DNA from: Eubacterium callanderi
GTDB lineage: Bacteria > Bacillota > Clostridia > Eubacteriales > Eubacteriaceae
Direction of reading: 5' to 3'
Assembly (NCBI RefSeq): GCF_900142645.1
Contig: NZ_FRBP01000016.1
Location: forward strand, 62,001-126,000
DNA length: 64,000 nucleotides
A model generated the notes under the pieces. It searched no databases. It worked only from the letters and a program-made list of their open reading frames with translations, and was not told where the DNA came from. The translations under genes were made by a program, and so were the position numbers. Of this stretch, positions 1 to 8,507 are shown piece after piece; position 1 is the first letter of the stretch; every line of letters begins with the position of its first letter.

Positions 1-65
1 TAAGAGCATGTATAATGTTTTTGCAGAAAAGGGGCAATTCCTGAAAAAAGATTGGAGAAAAACAA

Positions 66-1385
66 ATGAAAAAGAAAAAAATAAAAGAAAACATTTCGAT
101 ACAGGATGCAGAGAGAGAAATGATAAAGGCAACCGTTGTAAAAATAATGAATAAGCAGGCGCAGGTCCGGGCTGGGGACAAGCTGTTGACCTGTCTGCTG
201 CCACAGACGATGGTTTCAAAGAAAAATGCGCTGGTGGTTGGAGACCGTGTGGCAATAAGCTCTGTGGATAACGATACGTATAGATTATCTGAAGTGCTGC
301 CAAGAGAAACAGAGGTTTTCAGGGGAAGCGGGCGTTTGCCGGGAGAAAGGATAATAATAGCTGCCAATGTGCACTATCTTTTGGCCGTTGCGACAGCCGA
401 GTATTTCAGGCATCAGGCAGGTTATCTGGAATCTGCTGTTATTGCAGCCAGACGGGCAGGGGTTAAAATCATTATTTTGATCAGCAAATTGGATCTGGTC
501 GGTAAAAGAGAAAAGGAACTGCTCGAGAAAAAAATAAACCTTTACCGGAAAACCGCAGACCTGGTCTTTGCCGGGTCAGGACAGGCTGAGATAGAAGCCA
601 TGATAGAGGAAGTGTCAAATAAAACAGGGGTGGTCGTGGGCGACCGGTCTTGCGGTAAATCGACCCTGATCCATAAAATTCTGAGCAGGCTCTCGGAGGA
701 AGTGAAAACCCCGATAAAATTTCCAAGCACGCACAGCAGCCAGATGATGTATGGCCCTCAAAATACCTGCCTTATTGATACCCCGGGCTTTCGTGATTTT
801 GCGCTGCAGGCCGTTGCAGAGAATGAAAAAAATACCACCTTTCCAGAAATTGCCCGGCTGGTCCATCATTGCGCGTTCAGCAGCTGTACGCATACACATG
901 AGGAAGGCTGTGCGGTGCTGCAGGCTCTTCGGGAGGAGTCTGTTGAAAGAGAACGGTACGATGCCTATCAAAGTATGGGAGAGAAACCGTCTAAGCTGCA
1001 GCAGAAGCCAGACTACAGGCGAACAGCCTGCACAGAAAGCTTTGTGTGTAAGGTGTGCGGTGCTCACGTTGCACCCGAAGGAGCTGGCAGTGAGCACAGG
1101 AACCATTGCCCCAAATGCCTGTCAAGCCTCCATGTCGATAAAAAGCCCGGGGACCGCGCCTCCTTATGTCATGGTGTTATGGAGCCAGTGAGCGTCTGGG
1201 TCCGGAAAAACGGAGAGTGGGCGGTTATTCACAGGTGCCGTCTGTGTGGTGCGCTCAGTTCAAATCGCATCGCGGCAGATGACAATCCGGCGCTGCTCAT
1301 GTCCATTGCGGTTAAGCCGCTGGCGAGTACACCCTTTCCCCTCAATAAGCTGGAAGAAGTGTTTGGCGGAAAGTGTGAGCCTTAA
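66..1385 (+). CDS. RsgA-like circularly permuted GTPase fused to an RNHCP zinc domain
   Basis: A 439-residue protein. Residues about 20-300 look like the ribosome-assembly GTPase RsgA/YjeQ. An OB-like N-terminus is followed by permuted GTPase motifs: G4 SKLD near residue 140, a P-loop GDRSCGKST near 195, G3 DTPG near 240, then a His/Cys metal site (HHCAFSSCTHTHEEGC) near 275-292. The family acts on the 30S subunit. From about 325 a second module follows with CxxC pairs and the signature words EHRNHCPKCLSSLHVD and SNRIAADDNP. This matches the RNHCP domain, usually a stand-alone small protein of unknown function. The start is chosen from TTGGAGAA about 6 bases upstream of ATG. The fusion is unusual. 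The GTPase assignment is firm. Whether it is the cell's main RsgA or a specialised paralogue is open. Confidence 0.85.
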   Translation: MKKKKIKENISIQDAEREMIKATVVKIMNKQAQVRAGDKLLTCLLPQTMVSKKNALVVGDRVAISSVDNDTYRLSEVLPRETEVFRGSGRLPGERIIIAANVHYLLAVATAEYFRHQAGYLESAVIAARRAGVKIIILISKLDLVGKREKELLEKKINLYRKTADLVFAGSGQAEIEAMIEEVSNKTGVVVGDRSCGKSTLIHKILSRLSEEVKTPIKFPSTHSSQMMYGPQNTCLIDTPGFRDFALQAVAENEKNTTFPEIARLVHHCAFSSCTHTHEEGCAVLQALREESVERERYDAYQSMGEKPSKLQQKPDYRRTACTESFVCKVCGAHVAPEGAGSEHRNHCPKCLSSLHVDKKPGDRASLCHGVMEPVSVWVRKNGEWAVIHRCRLCGALSSNRIAADDNPALLMSIAVKPLASTPFPLNKLEEVFGGKCEP

Positions 1386-1456
1386 GAACACTCAGAAAGC
1401 GTTTCGTCCTGTTGCTTTGGGGTATCTAGAAAGAAAAAACGAAAGCAGGTGTCATA

Positions 1457-1843
1457 ATGATGCATCATATAGAAATTTTTGATCCGGATATCCAGTGTTA
1501 TGCCGGCGAGTGTGAGCCCATGGGCAATAAAGAATACATGCGGATCACCACCATGGTAGAGAATCTGAAAATAGCGGGAAAAGACATTATCCGTTACAAC
1601 CCTATGCAGGAGCCCTCACTCTATAAGGAGATGCCTGAGATCCGGCAGCTTATGGATGAGAAGGGAATAGAAGCTCTGCCGGCAGTAATGCTGGACGGAA
1701 AAATTGTCAAGAGCGGCGAGTATCCATCCAACAAAGAGCTGCTGGACTGGTCGGGATTAAGCCAGGAAGAACTGGTAAAAACCATCATGCAAAAGAAAAT
1801 GTCAAATTGTAAATGCGGCAATGATCTGGATTGCTGCTGTTAA
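1457..1843 (+). CDS. arsD: ArsD-like arsenic metallochaperone, divergent
   Basis: A 128-residue protein with the ArsD thioredoxin-like outline: IEIFDPD near the N-terminus, a Cys loop CYAGEC at about residues 14-19, RYNP near 47, and GIEALPAVMLDGKIVKSGEYPS near 70-95. ArsD carries As(III)/Sb(III) to the ArsA ATPase. Classical ArsD has Cys12, Cys13 and Cys18. Here the first position is Gln and only the latter two align. The C-terminus adds a short Cys cluster (NCKC then DCCC). No arsA, arsB or arsR is adjacent, so the gene is an orphan in this window. The fold assignment is good. The metal and role are uncertain. An alternative ATG lies one codon downstream at 1460. Confidence 0.75.
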   Translation: MMHHIEIFDPDIQCYAGECEPMGNKEYMRITTMVENLKIAGKDIIRYNPMQEPSLYKEMPEIRQLMDEKGIEALPAVMLDGKIVKSGEYPSNKELLDWSGLSQEELVKTIMQKKMSNCKCGNDLDCCC

Positions 1844-1854
1844 ATAAAGGTTTC

Positions 1855-1890
1855 TGAGAGGATCGGCAAAGCTTGCCGGTCCTCTTTTCT
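1855..1890 (+). terminator. Intrinsic terminator after the arsD-like gene
   Basis: GAGGATCGGCAA pairs with TTGCCGGTCCTC around a short loop and is followed by TTTTCTT. It separates the first two genes from the sugar locus. Confidence 0.8.
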
Positions 1891-1982
1891 TAATAAAAAG
1901 CTTAAAAATTTAATGTCGGTTTCCAAAAAATTTTACACCATGACGGGTTAAAAGAAAAAGCACCAGATTACGTCTTGGAAGA

Positions 1983-1997
1983 GCATGACCAGTTAAA
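1983..1997. promoter_or_regulatory. Upstream copy of the putative GntR operator
   Basis: CATGACCAGTTAA at 1984-1996 is the reverse complement of TTAACTGGTCATG found at the main operator about 85 bp downstream. The opposed arrangement suggests a second, weaker site that could allow looping. It is not a full palindrome. Confidence 0.5.
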
Positions 1998-2036
1998 ATC
2001 GTTAAAATATAGACAATTTAAGAGGGTCGAAAAGGC

Positions 2037-2065
2037 TTGACAATCGGTTACACTGCAACTATACT
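2037..2065 (+). promoter_or_regulatory. Sigma-A type promoter of the sugar locus
   Basis: TTGACA at 2037-2042 and TATACT at 2060-2065 are separated by exactly 17 bp, almost perfect consensus. It points into the transketolase operon. A palindromic operator covers the expected transcription start just downstream. Confidence 0.85.
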
Positions 2066-2069
2066 AGTC

Positions 2070-2091
2070 TTAACTGGTCATGACCACTAAT
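2070..2091. promoter_or_regulatory. Palindromic operator, probably for the GntR/UTRA regulator
   Basis: TGGTCATGACCA at 2075-2086 is a perfect 12-bp palindrome inside TTAACTGGTCATGACCACTAA. It lies 5-25 bp past the -10 box, where a repressor would block initiation. GntR/HutC-type regulators bind such TGGT...ACCA sites, and one is encoded at 13915-14649. The link is inferred from position and site type. Confidence 0.65.
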
Positions 2092-2113
2092 GATGACCGA
2101 GGGGGAATTACTT

Positions 2114-2959
2114 GTGGATAAAATCGAATTAATTGAGAGAAAGGCGTTTAATATCCGAAATGATATTGTAAAAACCATTATTGAGAATGGTGATGGTCAT
2201 GCCGGACCGTCCCTGTCCTGTACGGACATTCTGGCGACACTGTACTTTGGAGTGATGAAAGTCGATGTTAACAAACCCAAATGGGAAAAAAGAGACCGAC
2301 TTATCCTGAGCGCGGGACATAAATGCCTGGCGCTGTACGGGACGCTGATTGAAAAGGGATTTGAGAGTGAACGGGTACTGCATAGCTATAACCATTTGGG
2401 GACAATCGTGCCGGGGCATCCGGATATGAAAAAGTTCCGGGGTGTGGACTTCAGCTCCGGCGCTCTGGGGCATGGGCTGCCAATTGGCTGCGGTATGGCT
2501 CTGGACGCAAAGCTTAAAGACCACGACAGCCGTGTGTTTGTCCTCATGGGCGACGGCGAGCAGGGAGAAGGCTCTAACTGGGAAGCCGCAATGTTTGCAG
2601 CCCACCATAAACTTGACAATCTGGTTGCCATTATCGACCGGAACGGTCTTCAGATTAACGGTACAACAAAAGAGGTGCTCAACAGCGCAGATCTTGCGGA
2701 AAAATATAAAAGCTTTGGATGGGCGGTAGAGATTGTGGACGGCCATGATGTGGCGGCAATGCTGAAGGTTTTTGAACAGACGCCTGCTCAGGCAGGAAAG
2801 CCAACGATGGTTATTGCCAATACTGTCAAGAGCAAGGGAATGTCCTTTGCAGAAAATAACGTGAAGTATCACCACTGGAATCCTGGAAAGGATTCTGAGG
2901 AGGCCAGACAGGCATTGGAAGATTTACGCAGCTATCAGGAAGCAAAGGGGTGGTCATAA
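2114..2959 (+). CDS. Transketolase, N-terminal (TPP-binding) subunit
   Basis: About 281 residues, the usual length of the N-terminal half of split transketolases. The TPP motif GDGEQGEG...WEA is visible near residues 145-160, with NLVAIIDRNGLQ following. Together with the next gene it should form a two-subunit transketolase moving C2 units between sugar phosphates. I prefer the GTG start at 2114 (VDKIELIERKAFN) because GAGGGGGA lies 7 bases upstream. An in-frame ATG at 2090 would sit inside the operator and lacks a ribosome binding site. The gene is first in the operon and joins the next by a stop/start overlap. Confidence 0.9.
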   Translation: MDKIELIERKAFNIRNDIVKTIIENGDGHAGPSLSCTDILATLYFGVMKVDVNKPKWEKRDRLILSAGHKCLALYGTLIEKGFESERVLHSYNHLGTIVPGHPDMKKFRGVDFSSGALGHGLPIGCGMALDAKLKDHDSRVFVLMGDGEQGEGSNWEAAMFAAHHKLDNLVAIIDRNGLQINGTTKEVLNSADLAEKYKSFGWAVEIVDGHDVAAMLKVFEQTPAQAGKPTMVIANTVKSKGMSFAENNVKYHHWNPGKDSEEARQALEDLRSYQEAKGWS

Positions 2960-3912
2960 TGGCAGGAATAAAGTTAAACCCAAGAGATGTCTTTGGCGAA
3001 GTGCTTCTGGAAATTGGAAAAACAGATGAACGCGTTATGGCGGTATCCTGTGATTCCGGCGCGGGCTCCGGCATGAATTCTTTTAAAGAGGCGCTGCCCT
3101 TACAGTATTTAGAGGTTGGGATCAGCGAGCAGGACGCCATCGGCATTTGTGCCGGTCTGGCGGAATCCGGCAGAGTGCCGGTGGTATCAGCCATCGCTCC
3201 CTTTATCAGTATGCGGTGCTTTGAACAGATACGAAATGATGTGGGCTACGCGAACATGAACGTAAAGATCATTGGCTCAAGCAGCGGTCTGTCCCATTCT
3301 AATCTGGGCTCTACACACCAGGCGCTGGAGGATATGGCAATTTTAAAAACAGTGCCGAATATGGTGATTTTTAATCCCGGCGACGGCTATGAGGTAGAAA
3401 TGTCGCTCAGAAAGGCTGTGGCCTGCAAAGGGCCTGTTTATATCCGGATGCCGCGAAACGCCATGGAAATGCCTGTGAATCTGGAAAAGCGCAGCTTTGA
3501 AATCGGCAAGGGAGAGAATCTTCTGGACACTGGCGATGACGTGGTCATTCTGGTTACAGGGACACTGAGCGTTGACGCGCTGGAAGCAGGACAGCGGCTG
3601 GCAGAAAAGGGCTATAGAGTCAAGGTGCTTAATTTTACAACCGTTAAGCCACTGGACAAAAAGCTGATCCGCGACGCTTATAAAAACTGCCGGCTTATGT
3701 GCACAGTCGAGGAGCACATAACCACCGGCGGCTTTGGGAGCAGTGTGCTGGAGCTTCTTTCAGATATGCCGCACCACGCACCGGTTCACGTACTGGGCAT
3801 TGAGGCCGGGTCCACTCAGACGGGGCCATACCGTGAACTTTTAGATTATTATGGTTTAAGCGCTGATAAGCTGACAGAGACCATTGAAACTTACATTCAT
3901 AATTTAGCATAA
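2959..3912 (+). CDS. Transketolase, C-terminal (pyrimidine-binding) subunit
   Basis: A 317-residue partner of the upstream gene. It carries the pyrimidine-binding region with the conserved Glu in YLEVGISEQDAIGICAGLA (near residue 55) and the C-terminal transketolase domain (DVVILVTGTLSVDALEAG). The ATG overlaps the previous stop (TAATG), with AAAGGGG upstream. An in-frame GTG at 2950 is less likely. The pair supplies the carbon-rearranging step of the pathway in this operon. The substrate cannot be read from sequence. Confidence 0.9.
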   Translation: MAGIKLNPRDVFGEVLLEIGKTDERVMAVSCDSGAGSGMNSFKEALPLQYLEVGISEQDAIGICAGLAESGRVPVVSAIAPFISMRCFEQIRNDVGYANMNVKIIGSSSGLSHSNLGSTHQALEDMAILKTVPNMVIFNPGDGYEVEMSLRKAVACKGPVYIRMPRNAMEMPVNLEKRSFEIGKGENLLDTGDDVVILVTGTLSVDALEAGQRLAEKGYRVKVLNFTTVKPLDKKLIRDAYKNCRLMCTVEEHITTGGFGSSVLELLSDMPHHAPVHVLGIEAGSTQTGPYRELLDYYGLSADKLTETIETYIHNLA

Positions 3913-3922
3913 GGAGAGAGAC

Positions 3923-5233
3923 ATGGAGATTAAATGCAGTTTAAACACATTCAAGAAAACAGACGTCACATTCATTGACAGCGAGAAGGCGTACATCAGC
4001 AGAGTGGCCGACCAGCCAATGGCGTTTGAGACCTTTCAGGCCTTAAAGCCATACGTGAAATCCATTGGTGTGACCGATGGATTTAAAAAGGTCATTGACA
4101 CCTTTGACGTATCAGAAGGCCAGACCCCGGCAGGCTTCCGGGTAGAATACGAGCTGGAGGAGGACGGGGCCCTCAGGGCAGACCTGGTAAGAGATATCAG
4201 CTATGACAAAAATGGGGTGAAACGCCCGACCAACGTCCTGTTTTCAGCAGACAGCGCCAATCCTTACGAAGTAGCGCCCATCAAAAATATTCTTGCCAAT
4301 CTGACCTGTAACCCTGGGATCATCTATGATCTGTTCATCAATAATCCAAAAGCAAATGTCGGCAGCCAGTTTAAAACAAGAGACGAGGTTATGGCAGAAA
4401 TCGGCAGGATTCTGGGCCCTGGAGCAGACATCAGCGTTGAGCTGAACGACCCCTTTGGCAAATCGGACGCAGAGATTCTGGAAGAAGCCGCTAAATTTAA
4501 AGAGATGCTGTCCGAATACCGCGTCGTCATCAAGGTACCGCACACCGGACCAGTCAGCAAGGAAACCGTTGACCAGCTCCTTACAGGCGACAAGAAATTT
4601 TCAATCCCCTGCGACGCACCTGGTACAGCCGAAGCGCTGAGAGGCCACAACATCGCATTGATGCTTCAGGAAAATGGCTACCGGGTCAATTTTACTTTAA
4701 TGTTTGAGCCCTACCAGACAGCACTTGCGCTGCAGGCAAAGCCTTATTTTATCAACAGCTTTGTCCGCCACCGCTTCATGCAGTCCGAAATCATGAAAAA
4801 AGGCCTTGCGGCTTACGATGCAACACGCGACCCCAGATATCTGGAAGACATAAAAAAAATGTTCATCGAAAAAGACTACCTGTGCAAAGGCCAGGAAATG
4901 GATCTGCTGAGCGTCAAGCAGGCAGCCGAGGATCTGCTTAAGTACCGGCACTTTGAAGACCATGAAGGATCTGACGGCCTGGACAGTGTAAGACATAACC
5001 TGAGATGGTTTAAAAACACCAACCTGGACGATTCAAGACTGATTATCTGCAGTATGGAAGGGCCGCTCAATTACCCGGATATCGACAAGCTTTTAGTCGA
5101 GGACGAATTCAGTGATCTGGTCAACCGTGTAGTTATCACCGCAGAGCCAAACTATCTGGCACGTTTTACCTCCTGCAACCAAGTAATCAGCTATCAGCGC
5201 CGGTTTATGAACGCGGCCAACGGCGCAAAATAA
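3923..5233 (+). CDS. Transaldolase-like class I aldolase, long form
   Basis: A 436-residue protein, much longer than fructose-6-phosphate aldolases (about 220) or TalB (about 317). The central part carries transaldolase signatures: VVIKVPHTG (candidate Schiff-base lysine, near residue 203), a bipartite GYRVNFTLMFEPYQ near 254, and FINSFVRHR near 277. Residues 1-110 and 320-436 are extra. The C-terminal region has ANYLARF-type sequence I do not recognise. It lies between transketolase and class II aldolase genes with AAGGAGAG before the ATG. Function in C3 transfer or aldol cleavage is inferred from family; the true substrate is unknown. Confidence 0.7.
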   Translation: MEIKCSLNTFKKTDVTFIDSEKAYISRVADQPMAFETFQALKPYVKSIGVTDGFKKVIDTFDVSEGQTPAGFRVEYELEEDGALRADLVRDISYDKNGVKRPTNVLFSADSANPYEVAPIKNILANLTCNPGIIYDLFINNPKANVGSQFKTRDEVMAEIGRILGPGADISVELNDPFGKSDAEILEEAAKFKEMLSEYRVVIKVPHTGPVSKETVDQLLTGDKKFSIPCDAPGTAEALRGHNIALMLQENGYRVNFTLMFEPYQTALALQAKPYFINSFVRHRFMQSEIMKKGLAAYDATRDPRYLEDIKKMFIEKDYLCKGQEMDLLSVKQAAEDLLKYRHFEDHEGSDGLDSVRHNLRWFKNTNLDDSRLIICSMEGPLNYPDIDKLLVEDEFSDLVNRVVITAEPNYLARFTSCNQVISYQRRFMNAANGAK

Positions 5234-5260
5234 AATCAGAATAAGAAATGAGGTCATGAA

Positions 5261-6112
5261 ATGAGTTATGTAAACATGGAAAAAATATTGAAGGATGCCA
5301 GAAAAGGCGGGTACGCTGTCGGCGCCTTCAACATTGTCAATCAAATGACAGCAAAGGCGGCGGTGGAAGCGGCAGAAGAGCTGAGTTGCCCGATCATTCT
5401 TCAGACCTCGGTTAAAACCGTCAAGCAATTTGGAATTGAAGAAATGATGCAGTTTTTAAAACCGATTGTGGAAAATGCAAAGGTAGATGTGGCGGTGCAT
5501 CTTGACCATTCGACCGATGTGGATTTTACAATCGCCTGTATTGACGGCGGATGGAGCTCTGTTATGTACGACGGCTCAAAACTGCCGCTGCCAGAAAATA
5601 TTGGGAACACCAAAAAAATTGTGGAAGCCGCCCACGCAAAAGATGTTACCGTCGAAGGTGAGCTTGGAGCTATCGTGGGCGTGGAAGACGATATTGTGGT
5701 CGATGAAGACCAGAGTGCTCTGGCAAATCCGGAGGACTGTAAGGTTTATCTGGAAGAGACAAAAATTGATGCCTTTGCCCCGGCCATCGGTACAGCCCAC
5801 GGTGTATATAAAGGCGAGGTTAAAATTGATTACGACCTTTTTGAAAACATCAACAGCTTTTCGCCCTGCCCGTTGGTACTGCATGGCGGTACCGGTCTGA
5901 GTACAGGCACCTTTAAACGGCTGATCAGTTTGGGTGCGGCAAAAGTCAATATTTCAACAGCGATCAAGATTGCCTACTGCGGCGGTATGAGAGACTATAC
6001 AAAGCTGCGGCCTGATGAAAATGACCCACTGAAGCTGGATGCCTTTGTAAAAGATAAGGTCAAAGAAGTGGTTAGAAATCACATCACACTGTTCAGTTTA
6101 TTGGAAGATTAG
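5261..6112 (+). CDS. Class II (zinc) fructose-bisphosphate aldolase family protein
   Basis: A 283-residue protein of the Fba/GatY/KbaY family. The active-site and zinc-ligand words are in order: HLDHS near residue 81, VEGELGAIVGVEDD near 130, IGTAHGVYKG near 176, and LHGGTGLS near 208. These enzymes cleave ketose bis- or mono-phosphates to dihydroxyacetone phosphate plus an aldehyde. The start is ATG after a GAGGTC element. The operon position suggests it works on a phosphorylated ketose made by the FGGY kinase or transketolase, rather than in main glycolysis. That is inference. Confidence 0.88.
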   Translation: MSYVNMEKILKDARKGGYAVGAFNIVNQMTAKAAVEAAEELSCPIILQTSVKTVKQFGIEEMMQFLKPIVENAKVDVAVHLDHSTDVDFTIACIDGGWSSVMYDGSKLPLPENIGNTKKIVEAAHAKDVTVEGELGAIVGVEDDIVVDEDQSALANPEDCKVYLEETKIDAFAPAIGTAHGVYKGEVKIDYDLFENINSFSPCPLVLHGGTGLSTGTFKRLISLGAAKVNISTAIKIAYCGGMRDYTKLRPDENDPLKLDAFVKDKVKEVVRNHITLFSLLED

Positions 6113-6123
6113 GAAGTGAGCAT

Positions 6124-7062
6124 ATGGATTACAAACCAAATTATCTCTGTGATCTGCACAGCCACACAACCCGCTCAGACGGAAATGATACCCCAAAGGA
6201 ATTTCTGGATACCGCGGCAGCCCTGGGGATGAAGGTCGTAGCCATTACAGACCATGATGTGCTGCCGCCGGAGAAGATTGAAGTAGGCGGGCTCATGGTT
6301 GATGTGGAACGCTATGCCCAGAAGAAAGGCATGAAGGTTTTAAAGGGAATTGAGTTTTCCTGTGAAACAGAGGTAGAGGATGTGCATCTGGTAGCCTTTG
6401 GCTGTGATTACTCTAGCCCTGAAATCCTGGCCATGAACCGGATTATTGTTCAAAGTAAAATTGATTCCTACAGGAGGCTGACTGAACTGCTGACAGAGAA
6501 GGGCTTTCCCATCAGATGGGAGGAAGTGCTCAATTACAATGATATCCCGAGAAAGCCAGAGGATGTGCAGAAGAAAATCATCTTTAACCTTATGGCCGAG
6601 AAAGGCTATACTGAAACCTGGAGTGACGCCAAGCTGATGATCCGCAACACACCGGAATACAGTGTGAAACGTGAAAAGCCAGACCCCCTGACCATTATTG
6701 ATATTGTACACCGCGCGGAAGGAATCGTCATATTGGCGCACCCCTATCTCATTGACGAGAGGGTTAAAACAAAGGCCCTGGAATGTTCGAGAGCTGAATA
6801 TATTGACCGCCTGATCAAGGGCGGGCTGGACGGCATTGAGGCCTCCTATACCTATGACAAAACAACCTATAATGGCTCGCTGACAAAGGAAGAAATCATA
6901 GAGCAGGTACGCAGAGACTACACTGACAAGGTTGCGATCATTTCCGGAGGCTCAGACTACCACGCAGATTATAAAAAGTCCAGCAAAAAAGTCCGGAACA
7001 TTGGCGAATGCGGCATTACGCCAGAGTATTTTTACAGCAATGAGCTGTTGTCCAGACTGTAG
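6124..7062 (+). CDS. PHP-domain phosphoesterase (TrpH/RNase AM type)
   Basis: A 312-residue metal-dependent PHP protein. The metal-binding motifs are DLHSHTTRSDG near residue 10, AITDHD near 39, GIEFSCE near 78, LAHPY near 202 and GGSDYHADYK near 277. Relatives hydrolyse nucleoside 3',5'-bisphosphates, short RNA or small sugar phosphates. It is 12 bp after the aldolase and 9 bp before a HAD phosphatase. A small-molecule phosphatase role in this pathway is therefore possible, but a nucleic-acid role cannot be excluded. An insertion between about 115 and 190 is larger than in minimal PHP proteins. Confidence 0.8.
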   Translation: MDYKPNYLCDLHSHTTRSDGNDTPKEFLDTAAALGMKVVAITDHDVLPPEKIEVGGLMVDVERYAQKKGMKVLKGIEFSCETEVEDVHLVAFGCDYSSPEILAMNRIIVQSKIDSYRRLTELLTEKGFPIRWEEVLNYNDIPRKPEDVQKKIIFNLMAEKGYTETWSDAKLMIRNTPEYSVKREKPDPLTIIDIVHRAEGIVILAHPYLIDERVKTKALECSRAEYIDRLIKGGLDGIEASYTYDKTTYNGSLTKEEIIEQVRRDYTDKVAIISGGSDYHADYKKSSKKVRNIGECGITPEYFYSNELLSRL

Positions 7063-7070
7063 GTGAAAAA

Positions 7071-7727
7071 ATGGGAAAACATTATGATTTGATTATTTTT
7101 GATCTGGATGGGACGTTGGTAGATTCTGCAGCGGATATTGTGGCGACTGTTAAGTATATTATTGAGAAATATGGATTTGAGCCAAAATCAGACACTTTTA
7201 TACGGAGCTGCATTGGCGGCGGAGCACGCAATGTTCTTCTAAAGAGTCTTGGAGAGGATAAAGAAGCGTTAATCGACAGTGAGATTTTGCCGCTGTTTAA
7301 AAAATATTACGAAGAAAACTGTGCCGTGTACACCAGCCTGTATCCCGGCGTTAAGGAAATATTGGACCATTACCAGAAAATGGGCAGGCCAATGGCTCTG
7401 GCGACCTATAAGATCAGAAGCGCTACAGAAAAAATTATGAAAGCCCTGGCGTTTGAACAGTATTTTGACTATCTGGTAACCGCAGATGATGTTGAAAACC
7501 CAAAACCTCACCCGGAATGTATTCAAAAAATACTGGCACACTACCAGATGCAGCCAGAACAGGCAGTGCTGGTGGGGGACACAAAAACAGATTTTATGAC
7601 AGGCTACAACGCAGGTGTGGATGTATGTGCGGTAACCTATGGATACGGCAGCAGTGAAGTGCTGAAGGATCTGGGACCGGCCTATATGGTGGATGCAATG
7701 AGTGAAATAAAGGAACTGCTCCTTTAA
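7071..7727 (+). CDS. HAD-superfamily phosphatase, Gph-like
   Basis: A 218-residue HAD hydrolase. Motif I DLDGTLVDS (near residue 10, nucleophile Asp), motif II around ATYK (near 117), motif III KPHPECI (near 145) and motif IV GDTKTDFMTGYNAG (near 169) are all present, with a helical cap between I and II. Family members include phosphoglycolate and sugar-phosphate phosphatases. It lies between the PHP gene and the first DeoC gene. Two adjacent phosphatase-type enzymes in one sugar operon suggest removal of a phosphorylated by-product. Substrate not predictable. Confidence 0.85.
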   Translation: MGKHYDLIIFDLDGTLVDSAADIVATVKYIIEKYGFEPKSDTFIRSCIGGGARNVLLKSLGEDKEALIDSEILPLFKKYYEENCAVYTSLYPGVKEILDHYQKMGRPMALATYKIRSATEKIMKALAFEQYFDYLVTADDVENPKPHPECIQKILAHYQMQPEQAVLVGDTKTDFMTGYNAGVDVCAVTYGYGSSEVLKDLGPAYMVDAMSEIKELLL

Positions 7728-7751
7728 AAAAGAGAATATAGGAGGAAGACG

Positions 7752-8471
7752 ATGGTTGATTTATCAAAAATGGATAAGTGGTCATTAGGAAAGTGTTTTG
7801 ACCATTCGGTACTGCCCAAGGACACAACAGAAGCGGATATTCGCAGAGGCTGTCAGGAAGCAAAGGCTTATAACTGCGCGGCTTTCTATTCAGCATCACC
7901 TTATTGGACACCTGTGGTAAAGGAAGAGCTCGAAGGAACAGACATCCATATCGCCACAGGCTTGGATTTTCCCTTTGGCGCGTCAACGGTAAAAATGAAG
8001 GGACTCGAGACCGAAGAGGCTGTCCGACTCGGGTGTACGGCGCTGGACATGGTCATGAATATCGGCGCCCTCAAAGACAAGAATTACAAGGAAGTGAAGG
8101 CAGGTCTGGATGCTTTTGTAAAAGCGGCTGAAGGCAACCTGACGAAATGCATCATGGACGTTAACTTTTTAACCGATGATGAAATTATTGCAGGCTGTAA
8201 TTTAATTGCAGAAGCGGGGATTGACTATGCGAAAACATCAACAGGACAGTTTGAAGGGCCATCGATGGATCAGTTTTTACTCATGAAAAAAACATTGAAG
8301 GATACCGACATTAAGCTGAAGGTTGCCGGTGTTAAATTTCCGAGACCTCAGAATGCCTACGCGTTTTTACTGGCAGGAGCAGATTTAATTGGAACCCGTG
8401 CAGCTGTGGCGATTATAGATGCCTTAGACCAGATGCGTGAGATTGGCATTGTACCGCCGCTTCAAAAGTAA
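7752..8471 (+). CDS. DeoC-type class I aldolase, copy 1 of 4
   Basis: A 239-residue TIM-barrel aldolase of the deoxyribose-phosphate aldolase family. Visible family features: FDHSVLPKDTTE at the N-terminus, CTALDMVMNIGALKD near 96 (catalytic Asp position), YAKTSTGQFEG near 155 (Schiff-base Lys), and LKVAGVKFPRPQNA near 190 (second Lys). DeoC proper has KASGG or KPAGG at the last site, so the AGVKFPRP form suggests altered specificity. Strong RBS AGGAGGAAG. It is closest to copy 2, sharing KAYNCAAFYS.SPYWTP. Confidence 0.85.
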   Translation: MVDLSKMDKWSLGKCFDHSVLPKDTTEADIRRGCQEAKAYNCAAFYSASPYWTPVVKEELEGTDIHIATGLDFPFGASTVKMKGLETEEAVRLGCTALDMVMNIGALKDKNYKEVKAGLDAFVKAAEGNLTKCIMDVNFLTDDEIIAGCNLIAEAGIDYAKTSTGQFEGPSMDQFLLMKKTLKDTDIKLKVAGVKFPRPQNAYAFLLAGADLIGTRAAVAIIDALDQMREIGIVPPLQK

Positions 8472-8507
8472 AGCAGTGGATTCAACAGATTATACCAGGA
8501 GAAAAAA

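Noticed and set aside
615-1106. A 163-codon minus-strand frame opposite the RsgA-like gene
   Set aside because: Antisense shadow of a well-supported gene, with no RBS or domain.
2129-2875. A 248-codon minus-strand frame opposite the transketolase N-terminal gene
   Set aside because: It mirrors a gene with clear family motifs, has no RBS and no recognisable domain.
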